Source: Caldilineales bacterium
GTDB lineage: Bacteria > Chloroflexota > Anaerolineae > J102
Length of the DNA stretch: 35,256 nt
Direction: 5' to 3'
NCBI GenBank assembly: GCA_024102915.1
Contig: JAGFJG010000049.1
Span: forward strand, 1-35,256
Shown here one piece after another: positions 15,428 through 24,306 of the stretch (the first letter of the stretch is position 1; the number at the start of each line of letters is the position of its first letter). The translations under genes and the position numbers were made by a program. The notes under the pieces were generated by a model. The model ran no database searches. It saw nothing but the letters and a program-made list of their open reading frames with translations, and was not told the origin of the DNA.

Positions 15428-16936
15428 ATGGACGACAACGACATTCGCCCCAACGTCTCCACTGCTCAGGCGGAACCGCCTCTGATTCTGGCCTTGGACA
15501 TCGGCACGTCCTCCTTTCGGGCGTTGCTATTCGACAGGTTTGGACGACATGTGCAGGGCATCGAAGCCCGTGTCCGGCCTGAAATTCGCACTCAACCGGC
15601 TGGCGCATCCGAAGCTGACCCGCAGGCATTACTTCGCCTCATTTTCGATCTCATCGACGACGCGCTGACTCAGTGCGGAGACCTGTCGCATAACCTCGCC
15701 GCCGTCGCCATCGATAGCTTTGTCAACAACGTCCTCGGTCTGGATGCCGCCGGGGGGGTCAGCGCGCTCCTGACAACTTACGCCGATACGCGCTCTAGCG
15801 GCGAAGTCCCCGGCCTGAAAGCCGACTTCGCCGAGGCGGAAACGCACAATCGTACGGGCTGTCGTTTCCATCCCAGCTATCTACCCGCTCGCCTGCGCTG
15901 GCTCCATCGCACCCAACCCGACAGTTTCGCCGTCACACGCCACTGGCTTTCGTTGGGTGAATATCTGGAATTGGAGCTGTTTGGCGAGACGGCGGTCAGC
16001 TATTCGACTGCCGCCTGGACAGGGCTGCTGGATCGCCGCAAGCTGGCGTGGGATAGCCCGCTGCTCGAAGGACTGCCCATCACTGAGGCGGATTTATCGC
16101 CGCTGACCGACCTCAATCACCCGCGGCAAGGACTGCGCCCCGATTACGCTCGTCGCTGGCCTGACCTCGCTGAGATCCCCTGGTTTCCGGCGCTGGGCGA
16201 CGGCGCCGCCGCCAACATCGGCAGCGGCTGCTGGTCGTCGGGGCGGGTGGCGCTGACGGTGGGCACGACCAGCGCTTTGCGGGCTGTCGTGACGGAAGAC
16301 GTACCCGAACTTCCCACTGGCCTGTGGTGCTATCGTGTGGACGGTCGCCGTTCATTGCCGGGCGGGGCGCTGACCGAGGGCGGGATGTTGTTCGCCTGGA
16401 TGCAAGAACTCTTGCGCCTGGGTGACAGCCGAACAGTCGAGCGAGAACTGGCGGCATTACCGCCCGATGGGCACGGACTGACCGTGCTGCCCTTCCTGGC
16501 GGGCGAACGCAGTCCCGGCTGGGCGGGTGATCGCCGGGCTGCCATCGTCGGCCTGACCCAAGCGACGACGCCGCTCGAAATCGTGCGCGCTGGCCTGGAA
16601 TCGGTGGCCTATCGCATCGCCCTGGTTTTCGCACAATTGCGCCATCTGCTCCCCGCCGACCCCGAAATCATCGTCAGCGGCGGGGCGTTGCTGGCCTCGC
16701 CGGTATGGCTGCAAATAATGGCCGATGCGTTGGGCCGACCGCTGCGTGTTTCCCGTGCGGAAGAAGCCACGGCGCGCGGCGCGGCGCTTCTGGCGTTGGA
16801 ATCGCTTGGCGTTTTCGGCAGCATCACGGATGCGCCCGACTTCGTCGGCGAGCAGGTGAGGCCTGATCTCGCACGCACCGAAATCTACCGGCAGGCCATT
16901 GTCCGCCAACAGCAGCTTTATGATAAGCTTGCCTGA
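15428..16936 (+). CDS. FGGY-family carbohydrate kinase, probably gluconokinase
   Basis: ATP-dependent sugar or sugar-acid kinase of 502 residues, the family's usual size. The first actin-like domain starts with the phosphate loop LALDIGTSSFRALLFD (about residues 20-35). The second carries LPFLAGERSPGW, the FGGY-type helix LESVAYRIALVF and the adenosine motif IIVSGGALLASPVWLQIMAD. Gluconokinase is favoured because the next gene is 6-phosphogluconate dehydrogenase, which would consume its product; xylulokinase- or glycerol-kinase-like activity cannot be excluded. ATG 15428 has GGAG at 15416-15419, 8 nt away, and lies 19 nt after the uxuB stop. The frame runs upstream into uxuB but without a better start. 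Confidence 0.82.
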   Translation: MDDNDIRPNVSTAQAEPPLILALDIGTSSFRALLFDRFGRHVQGIEARVRPEIRTQPAGASEADPQALLRLIFDLIDDALTQCGDLSHNLAAVAIDSFVNNVLGLDAAGGVSALLTTYADTRSSGEVPGLKADFAEAETHNRTGCRFHPSYLPARLRWLHRTQPDSFAVTRHWLSLGEYLELELFGETAVSYSTAAWTGLLDRRKLAWDSPLLEGLPITEADLSPLTDLNHPRQGLRPDYARRWPDLAEIPWFPALGDGAAANIGSGCWSSGRVALTVGTTSALRAVVTEDVPELPTGLWCYRVDGRRSLPGGALTEGGMLFAWMQELLRLGDSRTVERELAALPPDGHGLTVLPFLAGERSPGWAGDRRAAIVGLTQATTPLEIVRAGLESVAYRIALVFAQLRHLLPADPEIIVSGGALLASPVWLQIMADALGRPLRVSRAEEATARGAALLALESLGVFGSITDAPDFVGEQVRPDLARTEIYRQAIVRQQQLYDKLA

Positions 16937-16974
16937 GTGACGAGATTGGAAATAGATGACAAGCTTTCCCGAAA

Positions 16975-17047
16975 AACGCAGAGATCGCAGAGGTCACAGC
17001 GAAAGCCCCTGGTTTCGAGCCTCAAAAATTCATAATATCTCTGCGTT
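16975..17047. repeat. Intergenic inverted repeat (CGCAGAG family)
   Basis: AACGCAGAG (16975-16983) is the exact complement of CTCTGCGTT (17039-17047), and both arms are followed by further CGCAGAGG/CCTCTGTGG-like words. It fills most of the gap between the kinase gene and gnd and shares the CGCAGA word with the element at 1381. No gene is seen in 16937-17122. Confidence 0.6.
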
Positions 17048-17122
17048 CTCCGCGGCCTCTGTGGTTAAAAACCCGATGTAATTTACGAAAAACCTTCACC
17101 AATAACCGGAGTAAATCAACAA

Positions 17123-18574
17123 ATGACCCAATATGATATCGCTCTTATCGGCCTGGCCGTGATGGGCCAGAACCTTGTCTTGAATATGGAACGCAACGGC
17201 TTTTCCGTCGCTGTTTACAATCGCACCGCATCCAAGACTGAAGAATTTGCAGCGGGTTCGGCGGCAGGAAAAAACATCAAGCCCACCTACAGCCTGGAAG
17301 ACCTGGTCGCCAGTCTGAAGAAGCCCCGCATCATCATGATCATGGTGCAGGCCGGGCGGGCGGTGGATGCTGTGATCGAACAATTGCGGCCTTTGCTGGA
17401 ACCGGGCGACCTGCTGATTGATGGCGGCAATAGCTTTTTCAAGGATACCGAACGCCGGTCGCAGGAATTGGAAGCGGCGGGATTGAAGTATCTGGGCGTC
17501 GGCGTGTCCGGTGGCGAGGAGGGGGCGCTGTGGGGGCCGAGCATTATGCCGGGGGGCCAGTTTGAAGCTTACGAATTGGTGGAACCCATTTTTGATGCGA
17601 TTGCCGCCAAAGCCGAGGGCATCTCCTGCGTGACATGCATCGGCCCGCGCGGGTCGGGGCACTACGTGAAGATGGTGCACAACGGCATCGAATACGGCGA
17701 TATGCAATTGATTGCCGAGGCGTACGACATCCTGCACCGTGGCGTCGGCCTCAGCAATTCCGACCTGCACGAAGTCTTTGCGGACTGGAATAACGGCCCG
17801 CTGAAATCCTATCTGATCGAAATCACGGCGGACATTTTTACCAAAAAGGATGAGGAGACGGGGAAATATCTCATTGACTTGATTTTGGACAGAGCCGGCC
17901 AAAAGGGGACGGGCAAATGGACGAGCCAGAACGCTCTCGACCTGGGCGTGCCGACTACGCTGATCACCTCCGCCGTCTTTGCCAGAGGATTGTCGGCATT
18001 CAAGGATGAGCGAGAAGCGGCTGCCAAAGTCATTTCAGGCCCGCACCCTTCTTTCACGGGGAGAAAGTCTCCGTTCGTTCGGGCGGTGGGCGATGCGCTG
18101 TACGCCTCTAAAGTCGTGTCATACGCCCAGGGCTTCACGCTGCTGCGCGAGGCGAATCAGGAATATGACTACGACTTCAACTTTGGCGAGATTGCCCGCA
18201 TCTGGCGGGCAGGGTGCATTATCCGTGCCGAGTTTTTGAAAGATATCACCGCCGCCTATCGCGCCCAGCCCGACTTGCCCAACCTGCTGGTTTCACCCTT
18301 CTTCCTGGACGCCGTCGCCAGTCGCCAGAAGAATTGGCGCAAGGTCGTGCGCACCGCCATCGATATGGGCATTGCCACGCCAGCGATGAGTGCAGCCCTG
18401 GCTTATTTCGACGGTTATCGCAGCGCCCGCGTCCCGGCCAACCTGATCCAGGCGCAGCGAGACTATTTTGGCGCACATACCTATGAACGTGTCGACAAAC
18501 CTCGCGGTGAGTACTTCCACACCGATTGGACCGGGCTAGGCGGCGATGTGACGGCGGGGACGTATGATGCCTGA
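17123..18574 (+). CDS. gnd: 6-phosphogluconate dehydrogenase (decarboxylating)
   Basis: Oxidises and decarboxylates 6-phosphogluconate to ribulose 5-phosphate, producing NADPH or NADH, in the cytosol. The 483-residue protein has the full family length, so it is the long dimeric form. The Rossmann region [17 protein letters not shown] and [10 protein letters not shown] lies at the N-terminus. [19 protein letters not shown] and the catalytic [17 protein letters not shown] (Lys and Asn) follow. GQKGTGKWT and the C-terminal [13 protein letters not shown] complete the signature. The usual GLGVMG is GLAVMG here, a mild change. The stop overlaps the uxaE start, showing tight coupling. Its substrate is presumably supplied by the kinase upstream. 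Confidence 0.96.
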   Translation: MTQYDIALIGLAVMGQNLVLNMERNGFSVAVYNRTASKTEEFAAGSAAGKNIKPTYSLEDLVASLKKPRIIMIMVQAGRAVDAVIEQLRPLLEPGDLLIDGGNSFFKDTERRSQELEAAGLKYLGVGVSGGEEGALWGPSIMPGGQFEAYELVEPIFDAIAAKAEGISCVTCIGPRGSGHYVKMVHNGIEYGDMQLIAEAYDILHRGVGLSNSDLHEVFADWNNGPLKSYLIEITADIFTKKDEETGKYLIDLILDRAGQKGTGKWTSQNALDLGVPTTLITSAVFARGLSAFKDEREAAAKVISGPHPSFTGRKSPFVRAVGDALYASKVVSYAQGFTLLREANQEYDYDFNFGEIARIWRAGCIIRAEFLKDITAAYRAQPDLPNLLVSPFFLDAVASRQKNWRKVVRTAIDMGIATPAMSAALAYFDGYRSARVPANLIQAQRDYFGAHTYERVDKPRGEYFHTDWTGLGGDVTAGTYDA

Positions 18575-20078
18575 TCGTGAGAGCAGCGTACAACAGTCTC
18601 GCTTGACCCAAGAACTGACTGAGCGCACCGGCTTCACGATCTACGAGCGGTCGGTGACGCAACTGCAAAATGTGACGCTGGCGCTAGGCCGCAAAGGCTC
18701 ATCAAAGAGCCTGTTTGTACTCGGTGCGAATGGCGCGCTCGACAATCCGGCACTGAGGCCGCTGCTTGGAGCGCAGACGCCATTCGACGGCGAGCGCACT
18801 TTATCCGAACGACCCATGGGCGAGATCGACGCCGGGCATCTCCGGGACTTGCTGCCGCTCACTCGTCCGCAAACGCTGGGGCTGGCCACATCGGCGGGGT
18901 TCGGCGACCGCTTGGGGTTGGCCACGCCCGGCCACATCCAGGCCTTGCGCGACACTGGCATCGCTGGCATTTTCGCCCAGCAATCGATGCGAGAGAACGC
19001 TCGCACCGGTCGCACGCCCACACAAGTGATGGATGACGCCACCTGGGGCGTGTTTCAGGAAGGCTGGCGCGAGCCGTGGGGCGCCGACGCTGACCATCTC
19101 AAAACGACCGAGCACATCGACTGGTGTGTCGAGGCGGGCTACACCTTTTTCACCATCGACCCCGGCGAGCATGTGGACAACGAGGCGCACGTTGCCCCGC
19201 CTGCCCGCTTGCAGGAAATCTGGGAGGCGCTGCCCTGGGATTCGTTGGAAACAACGCCGGGCGATCTGCGCAGCCGGTACCTGAAGCGACAGTTTGCGAT
19301 CGGCGACGGTCTGACCCTCGGCTTTGAGCCTGAGACCCTGGCCCGCGCCGCCGGGAAATATGGCCGAGCCATCGCCCACACCGCCCGCATGTACCGGCAT
19401 CTGGCCGGTCTGACCGGGCAATTCGAGCTGGAAATGTCGGTGGACGAAACCGAGACGGTTACTTCGGAGGAGGAGCATTTCTTCGTCGCCAGCGAATTGC
19501 AGCGTCTGGGCGTGAAATGGGTCAGCCTGGCTCCCCGCTATGTCGGCGAGTTTGAGAAAGGGGTGGACTACATCGGTGACCTCGACGTCTTCGCCGCCAG
19601 CCTGTCCAAACATGCCGCCATCGCCCGCCATCTCGGCCCGTACAAACTCAGCATCCATTCCGGTTCGGACAAATTCAGCATCTATCCGATTTTCGCTGAG
19701 CTCACGGGCGGACTGGTGCCTCTGAAAACGGCGGGCACGAGCTACCTGGAAGCGTTGCGCGCCATCGCCAGCATCGACCCTGCCCTGTTCCGCCGTATTC
19801 TGTTCCTGGCCGCTGAGCGGTATCCGACCGATCGGGCTACCTACCACGTCTCGGCCTCGCTCGACCGCATACCAGACCCGGCCACCATCGCCGATCCCGA
19901 CCTCGGCGTCTATCTCGACCAGTTCGACGCCCGTGAAATCCTGCATGTCACCTTTGGCTCCGCCCTCGATGCATACAGCCGCGAGATTTTGGACGTATTG
20001 CGGGAGAATGAGGACGTGTACTATGAGATGTTGGAGCGGCATTTCGACCGCCATCTCCAGCCATTCGCCAGCGGGTGA
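18564..20078 (+). CDS. uxaE: Tagaturonate/fructuronate epimerase (UxaE family)
   Basis: A 504-residue protein that I recognise as the UxaE family, described in Thermotoga maritima as converting D-tagaturonate to D-fructuronate so that galacturonate can enter the UxuB/mannonate branch. Useful landmarks are [67 protein letters not shown] and [15 protein letters not shown]; their Asp/Glu/His content fits a metal-dependent sugar epimerase. The start (tandem ATGs at 18564) overlaps the gnd stop by 11 nt, with a GGGG ribosome site just upstream. Placement in one operon with uxuB, a gluconokinase-like gene and gnd repeats the Thermotoga arrangement as I remember it. No hexuronate isomerase (uxaC) or mannonate dehydratase (uxuA) is seen in the window. 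Confidence 0.78.
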   Translation: MMPDRESSVQQSRLTQELTERTGFTIYERSVTQLQNVTLALGRKGSSKSLFVLGANGALDNPALRPLLGAQTPFDGERTLSERPMGEIDAGHLRDLLPLTRPQTLGLATSAGFGDRLGLATPGHIQALRDTGIAGIFAQQSMRENARTGRTPTQVMDDATWGVFQEGWREPWGADADHLKTTEHIDWCVEAGYTFFTIDPGEHVDNEAHVAPPARLQEIWEALPWDSLETTPGDLRSRYLKRQFAIGDGLTLGFEPETLARAAGKYGRAIAHTARMYRHLAGLTGQFELEMSVDETETVTSEEEHFFVASELQRLGVKWVSLAPRYVGEFEKGVDYIGDLDVFAASLSKHAAIARHLGPYKLSIHSGSDKFSIYPIFAELTGGLVPLKTAGTSYLEALRAIASIDPALFRRILFLAAERYPTDRATYHVSASLDRIPDPATIADPDLGVYLDQFDAREILHVTFGSALDAYSREILDVLRENEDVYYEMLERHFDRHLQPFASG

Positions 20079-20144
20079 CGCCTGTCACCCTGTCGCTTTT
20101 TCGCGTTATCAAAGCCCCTTGGAGTTGTTTTATCGATTCCTGAC

Positions 20145-20750
20145 TTGACCCCGCAGATTGATGTGTGGTCGGACTACGTCTGACCGTATTGTTTCCTGGC
20201 AGCCTCCAGTTTGGAGAAGCTTAAGAAATCGCATGACGCTACAATCCGTTGGCGCTCGTTCGAGTTGCGTCCGCCCGGATCGCCGCCCATGGACCCGCAA
20301 TATCGCGCCTACATCGAAGCCTCGCGCCCGCGCCTCTATCGCATGGCCAAAGAAAATTATGGCCTGGAACTCAACGTCGGCCAGATCGGGACGACCAGCC
20401 GGTCAGCCCTGATTGGCGGGAAATTCGCCGAAGCGCACGGCGTGGGCGACGCCTATCATGACCGGGTGTTTCGCGCTTTCTGGCAGGAAGCAAAGGACAT
20501 CGGCGATGCCGAGATCCTGGCTGACATCGCCCAGGATTTGGGGTTGGATCGGGAAGAATTTCTGTCCGCTCTGAACGATCCACTTTACGTTCAACGGGTA
20601 GTCGACGATGTGCAAACAGCGCACGCTTATGGCCTCAGCGCCGTGCCCGCCATCGTGTTCGAGAACAAATATCTGGTGTCGGGCGCACAGCCCTACGAAA
20701 CGTTGGTCGAAGTCGCAGAGAAAGCCCTGGCAGAGGCAGGAAACGCCTGA
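20145..20750 (+). CDS. DsbA/FrnE-like thiol oxidoreductase with probable selenocysteine at the active site
   Basis: Thioredoxin-fold protein of the DsbA/2-hydroxychromene-2-carboxylate isomerase (FrnE-like) group, about 201 residues, cytosolic (no signal peptide). From a TTG at 20145 the frame reads MTPQIDVWSDYV, then TGA (20181-20183), then PYCFLAASSLEKLKK and the rest of a normal FrnE protein, including RSFELRP and the cis-proline site SAVPAIVF. Relatives have VCPxCxxG at this point, so the TGA replaces the first, nucleophilic cysteine: U13-P-Y-C16. A SECIS-like hairpin follows (20202-20220). The TTG start matches the family's usual four-residue lead before IDVW. The frame is open from 20079. 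The alternative is a nonsense mutation (TGC to TGA), with translation restarting at 20211. No sel genes are visible here. Confidence 0.7.
20202..20220 (+). promoter_or_regulatory. Putative bacterial SECIS hairpin
   Basis: CTCCA (20204-20208) pairs with TGGAG (20212-20216) around a GTT loop. GC (20202-20203) pairs with GC (20219-20220) below a two-A bulge. The loop begins 26 nt after the end of the TGA at 20181-20183 (25 nt between) and has G first, then T. As I recall the bacterial SECIS rules (short stem, loop of at least 3 nt with G in its first two positions, about 16-37 nt from UGA), this fits. Confidence 0.6.
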
Positions 20751-20862
20751 AATCTGAGACGAATGTGGACGATGCAGGATTTTGTCCCATCGACAATGTT
20801 CGTCCAGTTTCGTCAGCAAAGCGGTTTGCTTCTTTAGCGCTCTCTGCAACTTTGCGCTCAAC

Positions 20863-23109
20863 TCAGCCGGTCTGACCAATGGCCGCATCAAGCAGATGTA
20901 GTGACAGCAGCACCAGATCGAGCCGGTCGTCGCCGCACTGCACGAGCGCTGCCGAGCAGCGAATGAGCGCATCTTGAAGCACGGCGTTCTCGCTTGAATC
21001 GGCGGCCGATTGCAGCATTTGTTGCAACTCATCCACGCCATCGATCGTCTCGCCTGTGCCAAAATACTCGACGCACATCTCGAAACTGGAATCCAGATAG
21101 TCGTGGCCGCCGCGCGATGCCTGCCTGCGCAACGCAATCAACGCCTGAGCGGTGGCCGTGTGATAGTCCCGATGCAGCGCCCGCCACTGTTGCAGATAGT
21201 ATTTCTCGTCGCCGACGATGCGCGCGATAGCCAGCCCGATCTCTCCGCGCTGCGTTTCCACATCAGCTTCACATAACATTTGAAACAATTCGGGCACGCT
21301 TTCCACCGCCCGAAGTTTGCCCAGAGCCGTCGCATAGGCCGCGCGCAGATGAGGCGCCTGTTGCGCCCGCATCTGCGCCTGGATGTCGGGGATGCTGGCC
21401 TCGTCATTCAGCCCGGCCAGCGCTCGCGCGCTTTCGGCGGCGATCAGGTCGTAGCGAGAATGCAGGGATCGACGCAGCGCCGGGATGGCTTCGGGGTCGC
21501 CCATGCGTTCCAGCGCCCGCGCTGTCGCCATGCCCAACTCCGATTCCGGGCCGTCGAGGATGGCGACAAGCGCCTCGCGCAGTTCGGGCGTGCTGGGCAT
21601 GCGGCCGATGGAATGAATGGCTTCGTAGCGGACATTGTACGAGGGATCGTTGAGCGCCTCGATCAATTCCTCGGTGTTCAAAAGGTTCTGGGTGTCGCCC
21701 ATCTGTTCCGTGGCGACCAGGGTGGTCATCTCATCCCCGGATTGATTGTATTGGATGAGCAACCGCATCGCTCGCACCGGATTACCGCGCAGAAACATCC
21801 CGGCAAATCGACGGAATGTGACCGCATGCTCCGTGCGCAATCGCGGCACGATCATCATTGTGATCAGAAACAACGAGATGCTGATGATCCAGAGCGGCGT
21901 GTACGAGTCAATATGAATCAGTCCGATTTGCATAGTGGGGATAGCAGCCGTCAGGGTGAGCAGCCGTCCCGTCAGCAATGGCCCCAGACCGACGACGATG
22001 CTAAGCCATGCAAAGTACACAGCCAGGTAAGCCGTCCGATTCTGCGCTGGAACTGCGTTCACAAACAGGTGGCGCGTCCAACTGATCTGCCAGGCGAGCA
22101 CGGCAATGCCGCTGATGAAAGCCACCGACATCGCCAGGGGCGCGCTAGCGGGATTGTTTCTCGGCAGCAACAGCCATGAGATCGGGATCAGCAGCATTAA
22201 AATCAGGCTGACCTGCATGACGGGTTTGCTGCTGTAGCGGTCGGCGGCCCAGCCCCAGAAATAGGAGGTGATCAGCGCGCCGATGTAGTTGCCCATGCTC
22301 AGCAAGACCACCAGCCCCTCACTCAATCCGACCTCTTCTTTCATGAAAAGCGGCGTGAACGAATTGGCGGCCTGCTCTCCGATCGTGGCGATGGAGAGCA
22401 CGACCATGAATAGCACAAACCCTCGGTCGCGCAACGAATCGCGCATGGCGGCCAGATGACCGCTCTCACCGGCAGTCGCCCGGCTGCGGTCTTCGGCTGG
22501 CGCTCGTGAGAAAATTAAGACCGAACTGATCCCGAACAGGATGCCGACCGCCATCAGCACGATGAATCGTTGCAAGCCGACGCCGTTCTCAATCACATAG
22601 CTTGCCGTCAGCACCACCACGATACTGATGATGGTCGTCGTCATGCTGGCCGTGGCGCTGAACTTCCCGCGGATGGAGTCGGGTACGATGTCTTTTCGCC
22701 AGGAATGGCCGCCGGTCTCGCCAATGCCGCGCATCACCGCAAAAAACAGGATGAAAATCGAGACCCAGACGAACGCCCCATTCGAGCCAAAGCCTGCCAG
22801 CACCAGCGGCGTGAGCAACAAAAACATCATGGGGATGTTGCGCAATCCCCGGAAGAGGACGAACGTGCGCTTGTAACCAAACCTTGTGGTTAGCGGCGCC
22901 ACGAGCGGGGCTACCACGCCGCAGAACGGAACCAGGGAGAGAACGATGCCGATCTGCCCGGTGTTCAGTCCCAGTTCGTCCAGGAAGAGGATGAAGACCG
23001 ACCCCGAAAACGTCAGCAGCACGAAGACGATATTAAAACCGTCGCCGGCGATCAACCAGGGCAGCCGCTGCGCCTTTTCAGCGTCCGTCGGCGCGTGTTG
23101 CGTACTCAT
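20863..23109 (-). CDS. MFS transporter fused to a HEAT-repeat domain
   Basis: A 748-residue inner-membrane protein. Residues about 15-435 form a 12-helix major-facilitator transporter (FNIVFVLLTFSGSVFILFL, the conserved-loop region TTRFGYKRTFVLFRGLRN, GWAADRYSSKPVM between halves). From about 470 to 748 the chain is soluble and made of helical pairs: LIEALNDPSYNVRYEAIHSIG, LVAILDGPESELGMATARAL and IPALRRSLHSRYDLIAAESA are HEAT-type repeats. This cytoplasmic tail could bind a partner protein or sense state. The substrate is unknown. It lies on the same strand as, and 164 nt downstream of, the six-gene cluster ending with the dehydrogenase at 23274, so it may import that cluster's substrate. 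It converges with the DsbA-like gene. No clear ribosome site precedes the ATG. Confidence 0.85.
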   Translation of the reverse strand: MSTQHAPTDAEKAQRLPWLIAGDGFNIVFVLLTFSGSVFILFLDELGLNTGQIGIVLSLVPFCGVVAPLVAPLTTRFGYKRTFVLFRGLRNIPMMFLLLTPLVLAGFGSNGAFVWVSIFILFFAVMRGIGETGGHSWRKDIVPDSIRGKFSATASMTTTIISIVVVLTASYVIENGVGLQRFIVLMAVGILFGISSVLIFSRAPAEDRSRATAGESGHLAAMRDSLRDRGFVLFMVVLSIATIGEQAANSFTPLFMKEEVGLSEGLVVLLSMGNYIGALITSYFWGWAADRYSSKPVMQVSLILMLLIPISWLLLPRNNPASAPLAMSVAFISGIAVLAWQISWTRHLFVNAVPAQNRTAYLAVYFAWLSIVVGLGPLLTGRLLTLTAAIPTMQIGLIHIDSYTPLWIISISLFLITMMIVPRLRTEHAVTFRRFAGMFLRGNPVRAMRLLIQYNQSGDEMTTLVATEQMGDTQNLLNTEELIEALNDPSYNVRYEAIHSIGRMPSTPELREALVAILDGPESELGMATARALERMGDPEAIPALRRSLHSRYDLIAAESARALAGLNDEASIPDIQAQMRAQQAPHLRAAYATALGKLRAVESVPELFQMLCEADVETQRGEIGLAIARIVGDEKYYLQQWRALHRDYHTATAQALIALRRQASRGGHDYLDSSFEMCVEYFGTGETIDGVDELQQMLQSAADSSENAVLQDALIRCSAALVQCGDDRLDLVLLSLHLLDAAIGQTG

Positions 23110-23192
23110 AAGCTATCAATGATAACATCGATTTGCGACATGTTCGATTTGCGCCGGCTAAAACGAGCGACTGACCGGAACAAATCGACGGG

Positions 23193-23259
23193 CACGCAGC
23201 GTGAAACGCGAACACGTAAAGCGTGTAACCTTTTCACCCCTTCACGCAACGTGCGTTGC
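23193..23259. repeat. Cluster of three short palindromes
   Basis: CACGC-A-GCGTG (23193-23203), ACACG-TAAAG-CGTGT (23212-23226) and GCAACG-TG-CGTTGC (23246-23259) lie in 67 nt between the dehydrogenase and MFS genes. They share ACGC/GCGT words, so they are probably a degenerate repeat element. No T-run follows on either strand, so they are not standard terminators. Confidence 0.45.
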
Positions 23260-23273
23260 TGAACCTCCCGCGC

Positions 23274-24290
23274 TCAATCGAAGTTGATCACGCACTTGAC
23301 CACAGTGGGCTGAGCGAGAAGCTCATCGAACAAACCCGGTCCTTCGTCGATGCTCGCCCGGCGGTTGATGATGTGTCCGACCGGGATCAGCCCGTCGGCC
23401 AGCATGTGTAGGGTACGTTGAAAATCCTGGCTCGACATGCCATACGAGCCGAGTACGCGCAGTTCACGCGTCACGATCATCTGCATGTCCACGTGGACCA
23501 TGCGCTCGCTGTTACCGATCCAGATCACCGTGCCCCGGTCGCGCGTGACTTCGAGCGTTTGTTGGCAGGCGGCGCTGTTGCCCACCGCCTCGAAGGCGAT
23601 CTCCACGCCCCGCCCCCTGGTGTATTCATTCACCCGCGCTCTGGGATTCTCTCGCGCCGGGTTGATGACCACATCGGCGCCGATGAGACGGGCGCGCGCC
23701 AGGCGGTCGTCGCTCATGTCGCTGACGAAAATCGTCTTGACGCCGGTCGAGCGCAAGACGGCCAGGGTCAGCAGGCCGATGGGGCCAGCGCCGACGATGA
23801 AGGCGGAATCGTAGGGCCGGATGGGCGCATGGCTCACGGCGTGCACGCAGATGGCGAGCGGTTCCGCCAGGGCTGCCGCTTCGGGATTCAACCCGTCTGG
23901 CAGGGGATAGCAATGACTTGCGGGCCACGTCAGATACTCGGCATAGGCTCCGGGCGCGTTCATGCCCAGCACGATCCTGTCCTTTTCGTCGCCGTGCTGG
24001 CCCTGATCGACCATCGGCAACAGCGCCACCAGATCGCCCGGTTTAATATCGCGCACGCTCTCGCCCACTTCGACAACCTCGGCGCAAACCTCGTGGCCCA
24101 TAATCAGTGGCGGGATGCGGCGTCCGGTGTGTCCCAAATAGCCGTGCAAATCCGAGCCGCAGACGCCGACCGAACGCACTTTCAATAACACCCAATCAGG
24201 TTTTGCAATCGTCGGAATAGGAACTTCAACCAGTTTCTGCTCTTTGATGGCGGTGAGCATGAGCGCTTTCATAGTCGGTTGTACGGGCAT
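23274..24290 (-). CDS. Zinc-type medium-chain alcohol/polyol dehydrogenase
   Basis: NAD(P)-dependent dehydrogenase of 338 residues, of the sorbitol/galactitol/threonine dehydrogenase superfamily, likely acting on a sugar, polyol or sugar acid. The catalytic zinc ligands are C44 (VCGSDLHG), H66 and E67 (MGHEVCAE), with E143 in LAEP. The nucleotide loop is VGAGPIGLL. Unusually, the four-cysteine structural-zinc lobe is absent: between residues 70 and 126, where CGxCxxCxxGxxxxC is expected, there are no cysteines. ATG 24290 has GGAG at 6 nt; the frame extends to 24494 inside the SDR gene without a better start. It is the sixth gene of the cluster, 16 nt after the preceding SDR. Confidence 0.87.
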   Translation of the reverse strand: MPVQPTMKALMLTAIKEQKLVEVPIPTIAKPDWVLLKVRSVGVCGSDLHGYLGHTGRRIPPLIMGHEVCAEVVEVGESVRDIKPGDLVALLPMVDQGQHGDEKDRIVLGMNAPGAYAEYLTWPASHCYPLPDGLNPEAAALAEPLAICVHAVSHAPIRPYDSAFIVGAGPIGLLTLAVLRSTGVKTIFVSDMSDDRLARARLIGADVVINPARENPRARVNEYTRGRGVEIAFEAVGNSAACQQTLEVTRDRGTVIWIGNSERMVHVDMQMIVTRELRVLGSYGMSSQDFQRTLHMLADGLIPVGHIINRRASIDEGPGLFDELLAQPTVVKCVINFD

Positions 24291-24306
24291 GGTTATCTCC
24301 AATGGA

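Noticed and set aside
18801..20054. 417-residue minus-strand frame opposite uxaE
   Set aside because: Shadow frame with no recognisable motif; the plus-strand gene is well supported and overlaps gnd in operon style.
20211..20750. DsbA-like protein starting at TTG 20211
   Set aside because: This start removes the first strand and the whole active site; the upstream in-frame residues match the family through the TGA.
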